A stretch of DNA of 42,385 nucleotides from Planctomycetaceae bacterium (GTDB lineage: Bacteria; Planctomycetota; Phycisphaerae; UBA1845; UTPLA1), in assembly GCA_011525745.1 (NCBI GenBank), contig WYBU01000047.1:1-42385 (forward strand), written 5' to 3'. Under the pieces are notes generated by a model. That model was not told the DNA's origin and made no database searches. It was given only the letters and a program-made list of their open reading frames with translations. Positions 14,466 to 22,138 of the stretch are shown piece after piece; position 1 is the stretch's first letter, and each line of letters opens with the position of its first letter. Position numbers and translations under genes: made by a program.

Positions 14466-15883
14466 CAGCGCGCCTCCGACGGCGGGCCGGCCGGCGCCAG
14501 CGCCATGCCCGGTTGCGTACCCGCCTCGTCGAGCCAGTGCTGCAACTGCACGTACGGCGCCACGTCGTCCGAGTCGGGCCAGTCTCCCGGCCGGCCGGCG
14601 TGATGCCACGTCAGCATCTGCACGAGCGCTTCAAGCTCGACCGCGTTGCCTGCGAACGGCGGCATGAACGACTTGGTGTGCTGGAGCTTGGCGATGTTCA
14701 TGCGCTTCTGTTCGAGCGTCCAGGCGCCGGTCAGGTGTTCGAGGCCGTTGGCGCCGTCGAGCGTATGGCAAATCGAGCACTGAAAGCGATAGACCCGCGC
14801 GCCCAGGCGCAACTGTTCGTTGGGGTAGGCGGCGCTGTCGCGCAGGGTGTAGGGGTCGTGCGTGACGGAGCCGGTCTTGCGCAGGCGGGCGACTTCGTCG
14901 GGCGTGATCGAGTTCGAGTAGAGCGCCTGCCGCACCGTGAACGGCTTGCGGACGCCTTCGCGAACGAACTCGCCGCCGGCCGTCGCCGCGAACGCCAGCG
15001 CGCAGAGCAACGTGGCGGTCGCGCCGTTGATGTAGAGCTTCTGTCGCAGCAGGCCGACCAGGGCGTACAGGGCGATCAGCAGCGACGCGCCGATGGCCAG
15101 CGAGAAGAACAGGGTCATCGCCACGCTGCCGCCCAGCACCCATTCGCGGCTGTCGGCGGGAATCACGCGGAAGTACCACACGCCCAGGGCGGGCATGAAC
15201 AGCATGGGCGAGAGGAACCAGGCGGCGGACTGGATCAGCCGCGCCCGCTGCGGCCGTTCCAGGTCGGACATGGCGTTGATGACGGCGCAGGCGATCAGCG
15301 CGGCAGTGCCCATCGACGTGATGGTGCGGAACAGCAGCGACGGCCAGAAGCTCGGGTTGAAGAAGCCGCTCCACACGCCGCCGGCCGGCCAGCCGCCGGG
15401 CGTCAGTTGCCACGAAAGGATGCCGTTGATCCAGAACAGGCTGAACCAGGCGGCGAGCGTATAGGCGACGAGCAGCTTCATGCGCGTCGAATCGGGCAAT
15501 CGGGCGCCGTAGCGATAGAAGGCGTAGCCGGCCACGACCTCGACGCAGAAGAAGGTCCACTCGATGGCCCAGATCCAGTGGAACTCGCGCACCATCAGGC
15601 CGATGGTGCGCGGGCTGATTTGAATTGTCGTGAACCACATGCCCACGCCGGTCAGCGCGCCGAGCACGAAGCTGACGAGCACGAGAAAGCGGAAGTAGCC
15701 GTCGAGGAATCGCCGCGCCTCGGGCAGCCGGCCGGTGGCCGCGAGGCGCTGGAACCAGCACATCAACATGCCGCCGCCGATGGCGAACTGCGCGAGGAAG
15801 ACGTGAAAGATTCCCAGTCCGCCGATGACCAGGCCTTTCATGACGGGGCCGAAGTCGTTGATCGGGTAATAGGGCGGGAGCAT
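14465..15883 (-). CDS. bd-type oxidase-like subunit I with C-terminal cytochrome c domain
   Basis: The 472-residue protein has an N-terminal membrane part of about nine helices resembling CydA: IFHVFLAQFAIGG (His27) and REFHWIWAIEWTFFCVEVVAGY with a conserved His and Glu residues. After the last helix (about residue 310) there is a roughly 150-residue soluble domain with one heme c site, CSICH, and a possible axial Met in KSFMPPFAG. This arrangement fits the OR-C-type branch of the cytochrome bd superfamily, in which a c-type domain replaces quinol as the electron entry; that assignment is from memory of the family. The start at 15883 places the first helix like other CydA proteins; open frame extends 31 codons upstream. 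The gene is coupled to subunit II. Confidence 0.87.
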   Translation of the reverse strand: MLPPYYPINDFGPVMKGLVIGGLGIFHVFLAQFAIGGGMLMCWFQRLAATGRLPEARRFLDGYFRFLVLVSFVLGALTGVGMWFTTIQISPRTIGLMVREFHWIWAIEWTFFCVEVVAGYAFYRYGARLPDSTRMKLLVAYTLAAWFSLFWINGILSWQLTPGGWPAGGVWSGFFNPSFWPSLLFRTITSMGTAALIACAVINAMSDLERPQRARLIQSAAWFLSPMLFMPALGVWYFRVIPADSREWVLGGSVAMTLFFSLAIGASLLIALYALVGLLRQKLYINGATATLLCALAFAATAGGEFVREGVRKPFTVRQALYSNSITPDEVARLRKTGSVTHDPYTLRDSAAYPNEQLRLGARVYRFQCSICHTLDGANGLEHLTGAWTLEQKRMNIAKLQHTKSFMPPFAGNAVELEALVQMLTWHHAGRPGDWPDSDDVAPYVQLQHWLDEAGTQPGMALAPAGPPSEAR

Positions 15884-16007
15884 GATCGGTCTTGCCTGCG
15901 CTGCACGGGATGATAGCGTCGACATCGTCGGCGGCGCGTTGGCATTGTGGCGAGCGAAACGTCGAAACGAAGGCACAGCCTGCGCTGGGCGGCTTTCCTC
16001 CCGTCGG

Positions 16008-16772
16008 TCAATCGAACGAGAACGCGGATGGACAATCCCCCGCCAGCGAGCAGCCTGCGCAATTGGGCTTGCGCGCCTGGCAGATTCGCCGGCCGTGCCA
16101 GATCAGGGCGTGGCCGGCGAACGTCCATTCATCGCGTGGCAGCACTTCCATCAGGTCCGGCTCGATGGCGGCGGCGTCCTTGTCATCGCGCGAGCGCCAC
16201 GTCAGCGCCAGGCGCTGCGACAAGCGGCCGACGTGCGTGTCGACGACGACGCCTTCGTTCTTCTTGAACCACGTGCCCAGCACGACGTTGGCCGTCTTTC
16301 TCGCCACGCCGGGCAGGTGCAGCAGATCGGCCATCGTGTCGGGCACGCGGCCGTCGAAGCGTTCGCACAGCACGCGCCCCATGCCGATGAGGTTCTTCGC
16401 CTTGTTGCGGAAGAAGCCGGTGGAGCGAATCTGTTCTTCAAGCTCTGCCTGGTCGGCCCGGGCGTAATGGCGCGCGGTCGGATAGCGACGGAACAGCTCC
16501 GGCGTGACCTTGTTGACGCGTTCGTCGGTGCACTGCGCCGAGAGGATCGTGCTGACGAGCAGTTGCAGCGGGTCGGCGTGGTGCAGCGCGCAGTCGGCGG
16601 CGGGATAGAGCTTGTGCAGCTCGGCCAGGATGCGCCCGGCCCGCGCGCGGCGGGCTTCGAGCGTTTCGCGCGGGCGGGGCGTCCTCGGGCGTGGGGCGCG
16701 CTTCGCGGGCGCGGACTTAGCGGGGGGCTTTCGGATCGCTGCGGATCGCTTTGTGCGACGTGTCGCCGGCAT
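16008..16772 (-). CDS. nth: Endonuclease III, [4Fe-4S] DNA glycosylase/AP lyase
   Basis: Endonuclease III removes oxidised pyrimidines and nicks the abasic site during base excision repair. The 254-residue protein has a basic, Pro/Ala-rich tail of about 35 residues and then the canonical core. LLVSTILSAQCTDERVN comes first, then the helix-hairpin-helix LLHLPGVARKTANVVLG with the catalytic Lys, VVVDTHVGRL with the catalytic Asp, and the C-terminal cluster C-x6-C-x2-C-x5-C (CQARKPNCAGCSLAGDC). All active-site residues are present. AGGGAG lies about eleven bases before the ATG at 16772; the open frame extends 51 codons further into repeat sequence. It reads towards the oxidase genes with a spacer of 124 bases and may share their transcription. 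Confidence 0.95.
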   Translation of the reverse strand: MPATRRTKRSAAIRKPPAKSAPAKRAPRPRTPRPRETLEARRARAGRILAELHKLYPAADCALHHADPLQLLVSTILSAQCTDERVNKVTPELFRRYPTARHYARADQAELEEQIRSTGFFRNKAKNLIGMGRVLCERFDGRVPDTMADLLHLPGVARKTANVVLGTWFKKNEGVVVDTHVGRLSQRLALTWRSRDDKDAAAIEPDLMEVLPRDEWTFAGHALIWHGRRICQARKPNCAGCSLAGDCPSAFSFD

Positions 16773-16834
16773 GTTGGTCCGTCTCCCTGTCAAAACACAG
16801 CGCGCGGGCGGCGGGCAGTGCGCCGCCCCGGTGG

Positions 16835-16865
16835 CCCACCGCGTTGCGGTGGGGTCACGATGATA
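16835..16865. repeat. CCCACCGC/GCGGTGGG hairpin repeat
   Basis: CCCACCGC (16835-16842) and GCGGTGGG (16846-16853) form an 8-bp stem with a 3-base loop, followed by GTCACGATGATA. The same element in the opposite orientation lies at 28832-28864, including the TATCATCGTGAC flank. Spacer sequence on both sides (16773-17131) holds no gene. Confidence 0.65.
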
Positions 16866-16948
16866 CGTCCGCGGCGCCGGTAGCGCTAGCGTCCCGCCGC
16901 TTGCGCGGCGCGGTCTGATGTGCACGGCTGCAAGCCCGCGCCGCGTGA

Positions 16949-17057
16949 CACAGCCGAGGGCGGCTGTGCCCCATTCTCACAGCCGAGGGCGGCTGTGCTC
17001 CATCCGAGGGCGGCTGTGCCCCATTGTCACAGCCGAGGGCGGCTGTGCCCCATCCGG
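16949..17057. repeat. Short array of CACAGCCG-agg-GCGGCTGTG hairpins upstream of hmgA
   Basis: Full units start at 16949, 16978 and 17028, and a 5'-truncated unit lies at about 17003. The spacing is 29, about 25 and 25 bases, so this copy is less regular than the array at 8902. It ends about 25 bases before the TATAAT of the hmgA promoter candidate. A degenerate CACGGCT...AGCCCGCG hairpin precedes it (16922-16941). Confidence 0.8.
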
Positions 17058-17080
17058 CGCCGGGGGTGCGCGGCGTCCGT

Positions 17081-17086
17081 TATAAT
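17081..17086 (+). promoter_or_regulatory. TATAAT, candidate -10 element of hmgA
   Basis: A perfect TATAAT occurs 46 bases before the hmgA ATG, unusual in this GC-rich sequence. The -35 region 17 bases upstream is GC-rich and does not match, so activation by another factor would be expected if this is the promoter. Confidence 0.5.
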
Positions 17087-17131
17087 ACGAGAAACGATCG
17101 CGTTGACGCTGGTTTCGATGGAGAGCGAATC

Positions 17132-18352
17132 ATGATTCACTGGCACAGTCTGGGCAAGTATCCGCCCAAGCCGCATACGGCGTTCTATGAAGAGGGCAAG
17201 CTCCTGATGGAGCACTGCCACACGCGCGAGGGTTTCGAGGGGCCGTTCAGCATTCTCTACTACCGCGTGCCGCCGACGGACGAGAACGCCGTCGAGCGTC
17301 TGGCCGTTCCCGGCTTCTGCCCGTTCGAGCCGCTGGCGGAGCAGCCGCTGTATCGGCGGCACATCAAGACGCAGGACCTGAAGCTGCGCGGCGATTTTCT
17401 GGATGCGCGGCGGGTGCTGCTGTTCAACAGCGACGTGCAGATGAGCATGGTCAAGCCGACGGAGAAGACGTCGCGCTTCTTCTGCAACGGCGACGGGGAC
17501 GAGTGTTATTTCGTTTATAAGGGCAGCGGGCGATTCGAGACGCTTTTCGGCGTATTGCCCTTCCGCGAGCGCGACTACGTGATCGTTCCGCGGTGCGTGC
17601 CGTACCGCATTCACTGGGACGGGCCGAATCCCGAGTTTTTCGTATTCGAGGGGCGCGGGTTCATCGACGTGCCGAAGGAGTGGCGCAACCGCCACGGGCA
17701 GATCACGATGTACGCCCCCTATACGCACCGCGATTTCGTCCTGCCGCGGACGCTGCTGGCGTACGACCGGGCAGCGCACGGCACGGCGCCGTTCCAACTG
17801 GTCGTCAAGCGCGCCGACGTGCTGACGGTGCATCTGCACCCGCACTTTCCGTACGAGCTGGTCGGGTGGGAGGGGATGGTCTATCCGGTCGCGTTCAACA
17901 TCCACGACTATCAGCCCAAGACGAGCACGATTCACCTGCCGCCGACGATTCATCTGACGTTCGCCGGCAACGAGTTCGTCATCTGCTCATTCGTGCCGCG
18001 CAAGGTCGATTATTACGACCGCGAGGGGCGCAAGGCGATTCCGTGCCCTTACGGCCACGCCAGCGTGCACATGGACGAGATCCTGTTTTACGTTGACGGG
18101 AATTTCACGAGTCGGCGCGGCATCGACAGCGGCTCGATCAGCCTGCACCCGGCGGGCATTCCGCACGGTCCGCATCCGGGGACGTACGAGAAGAGCATTG
18201 GCCACGATCGCACGAGCGAGCTGGCGGTGATGTGCGACACGTACAAGCAGCTTCGGCTGACGACGGCGGCTCACGAAGTGGAGGACAAGGACTATCACCT
18301 GACGTGGGTGGCGAAGGAAGGCGGGGGCGTAGACGTGCCGGGGGCGAGGTGA
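17132..18352 (+). CDS. hmgA: Homogentisate 1,2-dioxygenase
   Basis: The enzyme opens the ring of homogentisate to maleylacetoacetate in tyrosine/phenylalanine catabolism, using Fe(II) in the cytosol. The 406-residue product shows FEGPFSILYY and SVHMDEILFYVDG (region of the His and Glu iron ligands, with the preceding PYGHA). It also has SISLHPAGIPHGPHPG, equivalent to the SLH...TPHGPD segment that holds the last iron His. It is somewhat shorter than the usual bacterial enzyme of about 430-445 residues. GGAGAG lies seven bases before the ATG at 17132, and a TATAAT lies upstream. No maleylacetoacetate isomerase or fumarylacetoacetase gene follows, so the pathway is not clustered here. Confidence 0.93.
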   Translation: MIHWHSLGKYPPKPHTAFYEEGKLLMEHCHTREGFEGPFSILYYRVPPTDENAVERLAVPGFCPFEPLAEQPLYRRHIKTQDLKLRGDFLDARRVLLFNSDVQMSMVKPTEKTSRFFCNGDGDECYFVYKGSGRFETLFGVLPFRERDYVIVPRCVPYRIHWDGPNPEFFVFEGRGFIDVPKEWRNRHGQITMYAPYTHRDFVLPRTLLAYDRAAHGTAPFQLVVKRADVLTVHLHPHFPYELVGWEGMVYPVAFNIHDYQPKTSTIHLPPTIHLTFAGNEFVICSFVPRKVDYYDREGRKAIPCPYGHASVHMDEILFYVDGNFTSRRGIDSGSISLHPAGIPHGPHPGTYEKSIGHDRTSELAVMCDTYKQLRLTTAAHEVEDKDYHLTWVAKEGGGVDVPGAR

Positions 18353-18414
18353 GCGTTGTTAGCGGGAGAACCGTCGTGAGCACGGCCATCGTTGAGCCAA
18401 AGCCGGGAGTCGAA

Positions 18415-18831
18415 ATGGGCCGGATTGTCGTTCCCATCGTCGTCGAGAACATGGACGATCGCGACCGCGCCGAGCGAGGGGAAATGGCGCGCGAAGACGT
18501 GCGCCGCATCGAGGTCGACGCGCTGGTGGACACCGGCGCGAGATTTCTCTGCCTGCCCGCGCCGCTCGTTCAGCAGTTGGGATTGCGCTTCGATCGGACG
18601 CGCGATTCGCTGACCGTCACGGGCGTAATCGCGCTGGACGTTTACCGCACCGCTCGGCTGGAAGTGCAGGGCCGCGCATGCAGCGTCGAAGTGATGCCCC
18701 TGCCGGCCGGCCGACAGGCGCTGCTGGGGCAGATTCCGCTGGAAACGCTCGACTGGTGGATCGACACGGCGAATCACAAGCTGGTCGGCAATCCGGAGCA
18801 CGGCGGGGAGTGGATGGCGGAGGTGTTTTGA
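18415..18831 (+). CDS. Retropepsin-like (clan AA) aspartic protease family protein
   Basis: The 138-residue protein carries one aspartic protease motif, VDALVDTGARFLCLP (residues about 36-50), and later strands ending in the typical ALLGQIPLETLDWWID segment. It is the size of a single retropepsin lobe, so an active enzyme would need to dimerise; no reverse transcriptase or other retroelement gene is near. The ATG at 18415 has GGGAG about five bases upstream. A GTG at 18376, also preceded by GGGAGAA, would add 13 residues and is a real alternative. It starts 62 bases after hmgA on the same strand. Its physiological substrate is unknown. Confidence 0.8.
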   Translation: MGRIVVPIVVENMDDRDRAERGEMAREDVRRIEVDALVDTGARFLCLPAPLVQQLGLRFDRTRDSLTVTGVIALDVYRTARLEVQGRACSVEVMPLPAGRQALLGQIPLETLDWWIDTANHKLVGNPEHGGEWMAEVF

Positions 18832-18836
18832 TGCTG

Positions 18837-18870
18837 GGCCGGCTCCGTTGAATCCCTGACGGAATCGGCC
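18837..18870. other. Imperfect 12-bp hairpin after the aspartic protease gene
   Basis: GGCCGGCTCCGT (18837-18848) and ACGGAATCGGCC (18859-18870) pair at ten of twelve positions around a 10-base loop. There is no T tract, so it may be a Rho-dependent or attenuating structure rather than an intrinsic terminator. Confidence 0.35.
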
Positions 18871-18897
18871 CCGTAAACAGTCGCGGGGTGCTGCGGC

Positions 18898-19113
18898 TTG
18901 AATCTTGTTCAATACTTCAATTACGCGACGGTCGCGAGCGAGGCGGCCGTTCCACCGAAGTCGCTTGACGCGCTGTCGCGGCAGATACGCCGCGATTTTC
19001 CCGCGGACGACATGATGTTCGAACTCCACATGCTTCGCGCCTGCCTGGCGATTCGGGACGGTTACGCCGCGCTGGCCGAGGCGCTGGGCGAACCTGCTGC
19101 TCAGTCTGGCTGA
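18898..19113 (+). CDS. Small hypothetical protein
   Basis: A 71-residue frame begins at TTG 18898 (LNLVQYFNYATV). It has protein-like content: amphipathic helices (LDALSRQIRRDF, DMMFELHMLRACLAIRDGYAAL) with no low complexity. No ATG lies near the N terminus and an in-frame stop at 18874 limits upstream extension, so either the TTG start is right or this is the remainder of a decayed gene. It precedes the MNT/HEPN pair by 127 bases. I do not recognise the family. It could be a remnant of a small regulatory protein. Confidence 0.45.
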   Translation: MNLVQYFNYATVASEAAVPPKSLDALSRQIRRDFPADDMMFELHMLRACLAIRDGYAALAEALGEPAAQSG

Positions 19114-19240
19114 TCGCCCGGCCGTTATGTTCGAGACATGCCAGCGGGAGCGGCAGGCTACCAGAGCGTGTCCAGCGGCGGGAATGACGAATCGTCCGGA
19201 TGGAGACCGTCGCGCTACAACAGGATCGGCGGGCGAAGTC

Positions 19241-19573
19241 ATGAGCACACTTGCACCTATTTCTGACGCGAAGTTGACCGAGGTCCTTCGGCGCCTGATC
19301 GCCGCCTATCAGCCCGAACGGATCTACCTGTTCGGTTCAACCGCGCGCGGCGACGCAGGGCCGGACAGCGACTATGACCTGATGGTCATCGTGCCCGATG
19401 ACGCGCCGCCGGATCGACGGCGCGCCCACCTCGCCTATCAGCGGCTGTGGGGCACCGGCACGGCGGCGGACGTGCTGGTCTGGACGCGGAGCGCGTTTGA
19501 TCGCCGCGTTCACCTGGCGGCTTCGTTGCCGGCGACCATTCTTCGGGAGGGCAAGCTGCTCTATGCCGCATGA
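19241..19573 (+). CDS. MNT-type minimal nucleotidyltransferase (antitoxin-like)
   Basis: The 110-residue protein has the pol-beta-superfamily signature GS-x10-D-x-D in LFGSTARGDAGPDSDYDLMV (residues about 29-48), with a third acidic position expected in DVLVWT. Such minimal nucleotidyltransferases pair with HEPN proteins; in characterised pairs the MNT protein can neutralise the HEPN RNase by adding nucleotides near its active site. The ATG at 19241 starts the canonical fold. Its 3' end overlaps the downstream HEPN gene by 11 bases, typical of a translationally coupled toxin-antitoxin pair. Whether this pair is toxic cannot be read from the sequence. Confidence 0.88.
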   Translation: MSTLAPISDAKLTEVLRRLIAAYQPERIYLFGSTARGDAGPDSDYDLMVIVPDDAPPDRRRAHLAYQRLWGTGTAADVLVWTRSAFDRRVHLAASLPATILREGKLLYAA

Positions 19574-19973
19574 TCCCGAGCGAATGGCCGAAACCCGCGC
19601 TTGGCTCGCCAAGGCCCGCGGCGATCTGCGCATGGCGAGAATTGCTCGCGACGCCCATCCTCCGCTGTTGGATCAGGCGGTCTATCACGCGCAGCAATCA
19701 GCCGAGAAGGCGATGAAGGGCTTTCTTACGTTCCACAACCGTCCGTTCCGCAAGACGCACAATCTCGTTGAAATCGGTGGGGGCTGCACCGCGATCGATG
19801 CGACGCTCGACACGCTCTTCGGTCGTGCCGCGGTATTGACCGAGTACGGCTGGAGATATCGCTACCCGGGTGAGCCGGATGAGCCGACGCTTGACGAAAC
19901 CGAGGAAGCGATCCAGTTGGCGGACGCTGTGTTGTCGGCAGTGATGGAACGCCTTCCCGAGGAGACGAATTGA
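19563..19973 (+). CDS. HEPN-domain protein (putative RNase toxin partner)
   Basis: The 136-residue all-helical protein begins MPHDPERMAETRAWL. It contains AVYHAQQSAEKAMKGFL, a typical HEPN helix, followed by RPFRKTHNL, which provides an R-x5-H arrangement like the catalytic R-x4-6-H of HEPN ribonucleases. The C-terminal helix carries DETEEAIQLADAVLSAV. It overlaps the MNT gene by 11 bases. An alternative ATG at 19584 would shorten it by seven residues. Together they form an MNT/HEPN module, usually interpreted as a toxin-antitoxin or defence unit. Confidence 0.88.
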   Translation: MPHDPERMAETRAWLAKARGDLRMARIARDAHPPLLDQAVYHAQQSAEKAMKGFLTFHNRPFRKTHNLVEIGGGCTAIDATLDTLFGRAAVLTEYGWRYRYPGEPDEPTLDETEEAIQLADAVLSAVMERLPEETN

Positions 19974-20080
19974 CTTGTTTCAATCAAAGTGAGACAACTC
20001 GCCCTTCGCAACGAAGCACAGTCGAGCTGAACGAATTGGGCGAAAGGCGTGGTCGAATTGCGCGGCGCAATTCAATGCAG

Positions 20081-20548
20081 ATGCCAGGACGCTTACGTTG
20101 CCATCAAACGACCATGACCATCGCGCTGGCGATGAGCGCGCCCGTCGCGTGCAATTCACAACGTCCCAGCCAGAATGCGCCGGACTCGCGGCAAGCGGCC
20201 GGCCCTGCAAGTTCCCATCCGCAGACGCAAGAATCAACGCTGACCTGCTCGTTTCGCGGAACAGTGCGTTCCGTCGGCATCGCTCAGGGGAAAAGCGTCA
20301 AGGCGTTTGTCGTCGGTCTCGACGCGCGATGGATCGTGTGCGTTCGCGTCGATCAGCAGCATCAGCCGCTCCCCGGAGTCGCCGAAGGACAGGAAGTAAA
20401 CTTCCTTGTGCACAGCCCGGTACGTCTGTTTGATGCGGCACACGATGAAATCATCGGTACCGCGTATGAGTTTCGGCTGGAGGGCCGTCGGCAGGCAGAG
20501 GGCGTGCCGATCTTTCACATGCAAGCGACTCGCGCACACGAACCATGA
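20081..20548 (+). CDS. Small secreted protein, probable lipoprotein
   Basis: The product (155 residues from ATG 20081) has a basic N terminus and a hydrophobic segment MTIALAMSAPVAC that could be a lipoprotein signal with Cys at the end, although the residue at -3 is Pro, which is atypical. A Ser/Gln/Pro linker follows. The rest is a beta-rich domain (CSFRGTVRSVG, FVVGLDARWIVCVRVD, VNFLVHSPVRLF, AYEFRLEG). I do not recognise the family; the pattern resembles a small OB-like or hemolysin-type barrel. ATG 20075 adds two residues; neither has a clear ribosome site. The reading frame looks less GC3-biased than its neighbours. Confidence 0.55.
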   Translation: MPGRLRCHQTTMTIALAMSAPVACNSQRPSQNAPDSRQAAGPASSHPQTQESTLTCSFRGTVRSVGIAQGKSVKAFVVGLDARWIVCVRVDQQHQPLPGVAEGQEVNFLVHSPVRLFDAAHDEIIGTAYEFRLEGRRQAEGVPIFHMQATRAHEP

Positions 20549-20642
20549 ATGCAAGTGGGTTGCACTGCTCGCGGTCCGTTACTTCCGATGGCATCCACGT
20601 CCCCCGCCGACTATCCTGCACCACCGCCGCCGGCGGCCCGAC

Positions 20643-21590
20643 ATGTACACGCCACCCTCGCACCAAGACGCTCCGCCCCAGCCGCCTCCACGGATGCCCG
20701 GCGCCGTTCGCATCGGCCGCCTGCTGGGCGTCGACTTGTTCGTGCACAACTCATGGCTGATCGTCGCCGTCATCCTGCTGCTGCTCCGCGAAAACGTCTA
20801 CAGCAATCAACTCTGGAACGCGCTGGAGTACGTCTCGCTTTTCGGCATCGTGCTGCTGCACGAATTCGGACACGCCCTGGCCTGCCGCTCGGTCGGCGGG
20901 CGGGCCGATCGCATTCTGCTGTGGCCGCTGGGCGGCGTGGCGTTCGTGCAGCCGCCGCCGCGGCCCGGCGCGTACCTGTGGAGCATCGCGGCCGGGCCGC
21001 TGGTCAACGTCGGCTTGATCCCCGTGACGCTGGGGGTGCTGATCGGCGCCCGCGCGCTGTTTCCCGATCTTTCCAAAGACGCCGACGGGTTCCTGTTCGC
21101 GATGGCGTTCATCAATATCCTGCTGCTGGTCTTCAACATGCTGCCGATCTATCCGCTCGACGGCGGGCAGATCGTGCGTGGGCTGCTGTGGCTGGTCGTC
21201 GGGCCGATTCGCAGCCTGGGCATCGCCGCGACGATCGGCCTGATCGGCGCGCTGGGCGCGCTGGTGCTGGCGGCGCTGGCGCGGGACGTGTGGCTGGTGA
21301 TCATGGCGTTGTTCGCTGCGTCGCGAAGCTGGGCCGGCCTTCAGGCGGCGCGGCTGCACGCCGCCGTGCGCGATGCGCCGCAACGGCCGGAGTTCGCCTG
21401 CCCCGCCTGCCGCACGGCGGCGCCGGCCGGGGCGTTCTGGACTTGCGTGTGCGGGGAGCGGTTCGACACGTTCGCGCGCGGGTGGACCTGCCCGCGCTGC
21501 CGGCGGGGGTTTGCGGAGACGGGTTGTCCGCGCTGCGGGCAGGTCAGCCCGGTGCTGCAATGGTGTCTGCCGCTGCGTGACGAACAATAA
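20643..21590 (+). CDS. Site-2 protease family (M50) membrane metalloprotease with C-terminal zinc ribbons
   Basis: This 315-residue polytopic protein carries the zinc site HEFGH in VLLHEFGHALACRSVGG (residues about 75-90) and the second motif NMLPIYPLDGGQI (about 163-175), where the Asp is the third ligand. Family members cleave substrates within the membrane. Residues about 260-305 add two cysteine pairs (CPAC...CVCG) and a pair of CPRC knuckles, consistent with a zinc-ribbon tail in the cytosol. The ATG at 20643 (MYTPPSHQDAPPQ) gives a Pro-rich cytosolic tail; upstream frame is spacer and neighbouring-gene sequence. The gene is followed by a short terminator-like hairpin. Confidence 0.9.
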   Translation: MYTPPSHQDAPPQPPPRMPGAVRIGRLLGVDLFVHNSWLIVAVILLLLRENVYSNQLWNALEYVSLFGIVLLHEFGHALACRSVGGRADRILLWPLGGVAFVQPPPRPGAYLWSIAAGPLVNVGLIPVTLGVLIGARALFPDLSKDADGFLFAMAFINILLLVFNMLPIYPLDGGQIVRGLLWLVVGPIRSLGIAATIGLIGALGALVLAALARDVWLVIMALFAASRSWAGLQAARLHAAVRDAPQRPEFACPACRTAAPAGAFWTCVCGERFDTFARGWTCPRCRRGFAETGCPRCGQVSPVLQWCLPLRDEQ

Positions 21591-21637
21591 GGCCCGTGCC
21601 GGCGGCCGATCAGGCGTTTCGCGGCCTGCCGCGCATT

Positions 21638-21657
21638 CCGCGGCGACGCGGTTTTTT
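21638..21657 (+). terminator. Candidate terminator of the M50 protease gene
   Basis: CCGCG and CGCGG (21638-21642 and 21647-21651) form a 5-bp stem closed by a GCGA tetraloop of the GNRA type, directly followed by six T (21652-21657). The stem is short but the context, 47 bases after the M50 stop, fits. Confidence 0.5.
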
Positions 21658-21662
21658 GTGGC

Positions 21663-21691
21663 TGGACTTGTGGAGCAATCGAACCTATAGT
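21663..21691 (+). promoter_or_regulatory. Candidate promoter of the RRM protein gene
   Basis: TGGACT (21663-21668) and TATAGT (21686-21691) are separated by 17 bases, directly after the preceding terminator. It would give a leader of about 165-170 bases before the RRM ATG, with a pyrimidine-rich stretch (about 21738-21782). Confidence 0.45.
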
Positions 21692-21795
21692 CCGGCCGGT
21701 TGGTTCGACGAACGAGTTTCCAGGCCGGGCGTCCGGTTCACGGCTTCTCTTGCCTGCTTTTCTCTCTCGCTCCTCCACCATTCTGGTTCAGAAGG

Positions 21796-21873
21796 ATGAA
21801 CCCTTTCGCCAAGACCCTGAAAGAAAAACAACGGGTCGATCCATCCACGTTCGAGGAAACGTCTCATGGGTAA
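21796..21873 (+). CDS. Possible upstream open reading frame (25 codons) overlapping the RRM start
   Basis: ATG 21796 opens a frame encoding MNPFAKTLKEKQ... with Lys/Glu-rich content and ending with TAA at 21871-21873, so it overlaps the RRM protein ATG (21866) by 8 bases. The purine run AGAAGG abuts the ATG directly, too close for an ideal ribosome site. It may be a leader peptide coupled to RRM translation or a chance frame. Confidence 0.35.
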   Translation: MNPFAKTLKEKQRVDPSTFEETSHG

Positions 21874-22138
21874 GAAACTGTACGTCGGAAATCTGGGCTA
21901 TGACGTGAGCAGCTCCGATCTCCAGCAAATGTTTGCGCCTCACGGCAACATCGTCAGCGCGGAGGTCGTCATGGACCGCGACACGGGTCGCAGCAAGGGC
22001 TTCGGATTCGTCGAGATGAGTTCCGACGCCGAGGCTCAGGCCGCCATCGGGGCAATGGACAACAAGGAGCACGGCGGCCGCGCGCTCAAGGTCAATGAGG
22101 CCAAACCGCGCGTAGACCGGGGCGGCGCGCGGCGTTAA
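21866..22138 (+). CDS. Small RRM-type RNA-binding protein
   Basis: The 90-residue protein is a single RNA recognition motif: RNP2 is LYVGNL (residues 5-10) and RNP1 is KGFGFVEM (about 45-52), with aromatic residues in both for base stacking, and a short basic Arg/Gly tail. Such single-RRM proteins in cyanobacteria and planctomycetes bind RNA and are often cold-responsive. GAGGAAA lies about seven bases before the ATG. A promoter candidate and long leader precede it, and a short uORF overlaps its start, which suggests post-transcriptional control. Confidence 0.93.
   Translation: MGKKLYVGNLGYDVSSSDLQQMFAPHGNIVSAEVVMDRDTGRSKGFGFVEMSSDAEAQAAIGAMDNKEHGGRALKVNEAKPRVDRGGARR

Noticed and set aside
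18415..18831. Retrotransposon or retron remnant
   Set aside because: Only a single retropepsin-like protein is present; no reverse transcriptase, integrase or msr/msd-like structure is seen nearby, and cellular clan AA proteases of this size exist.
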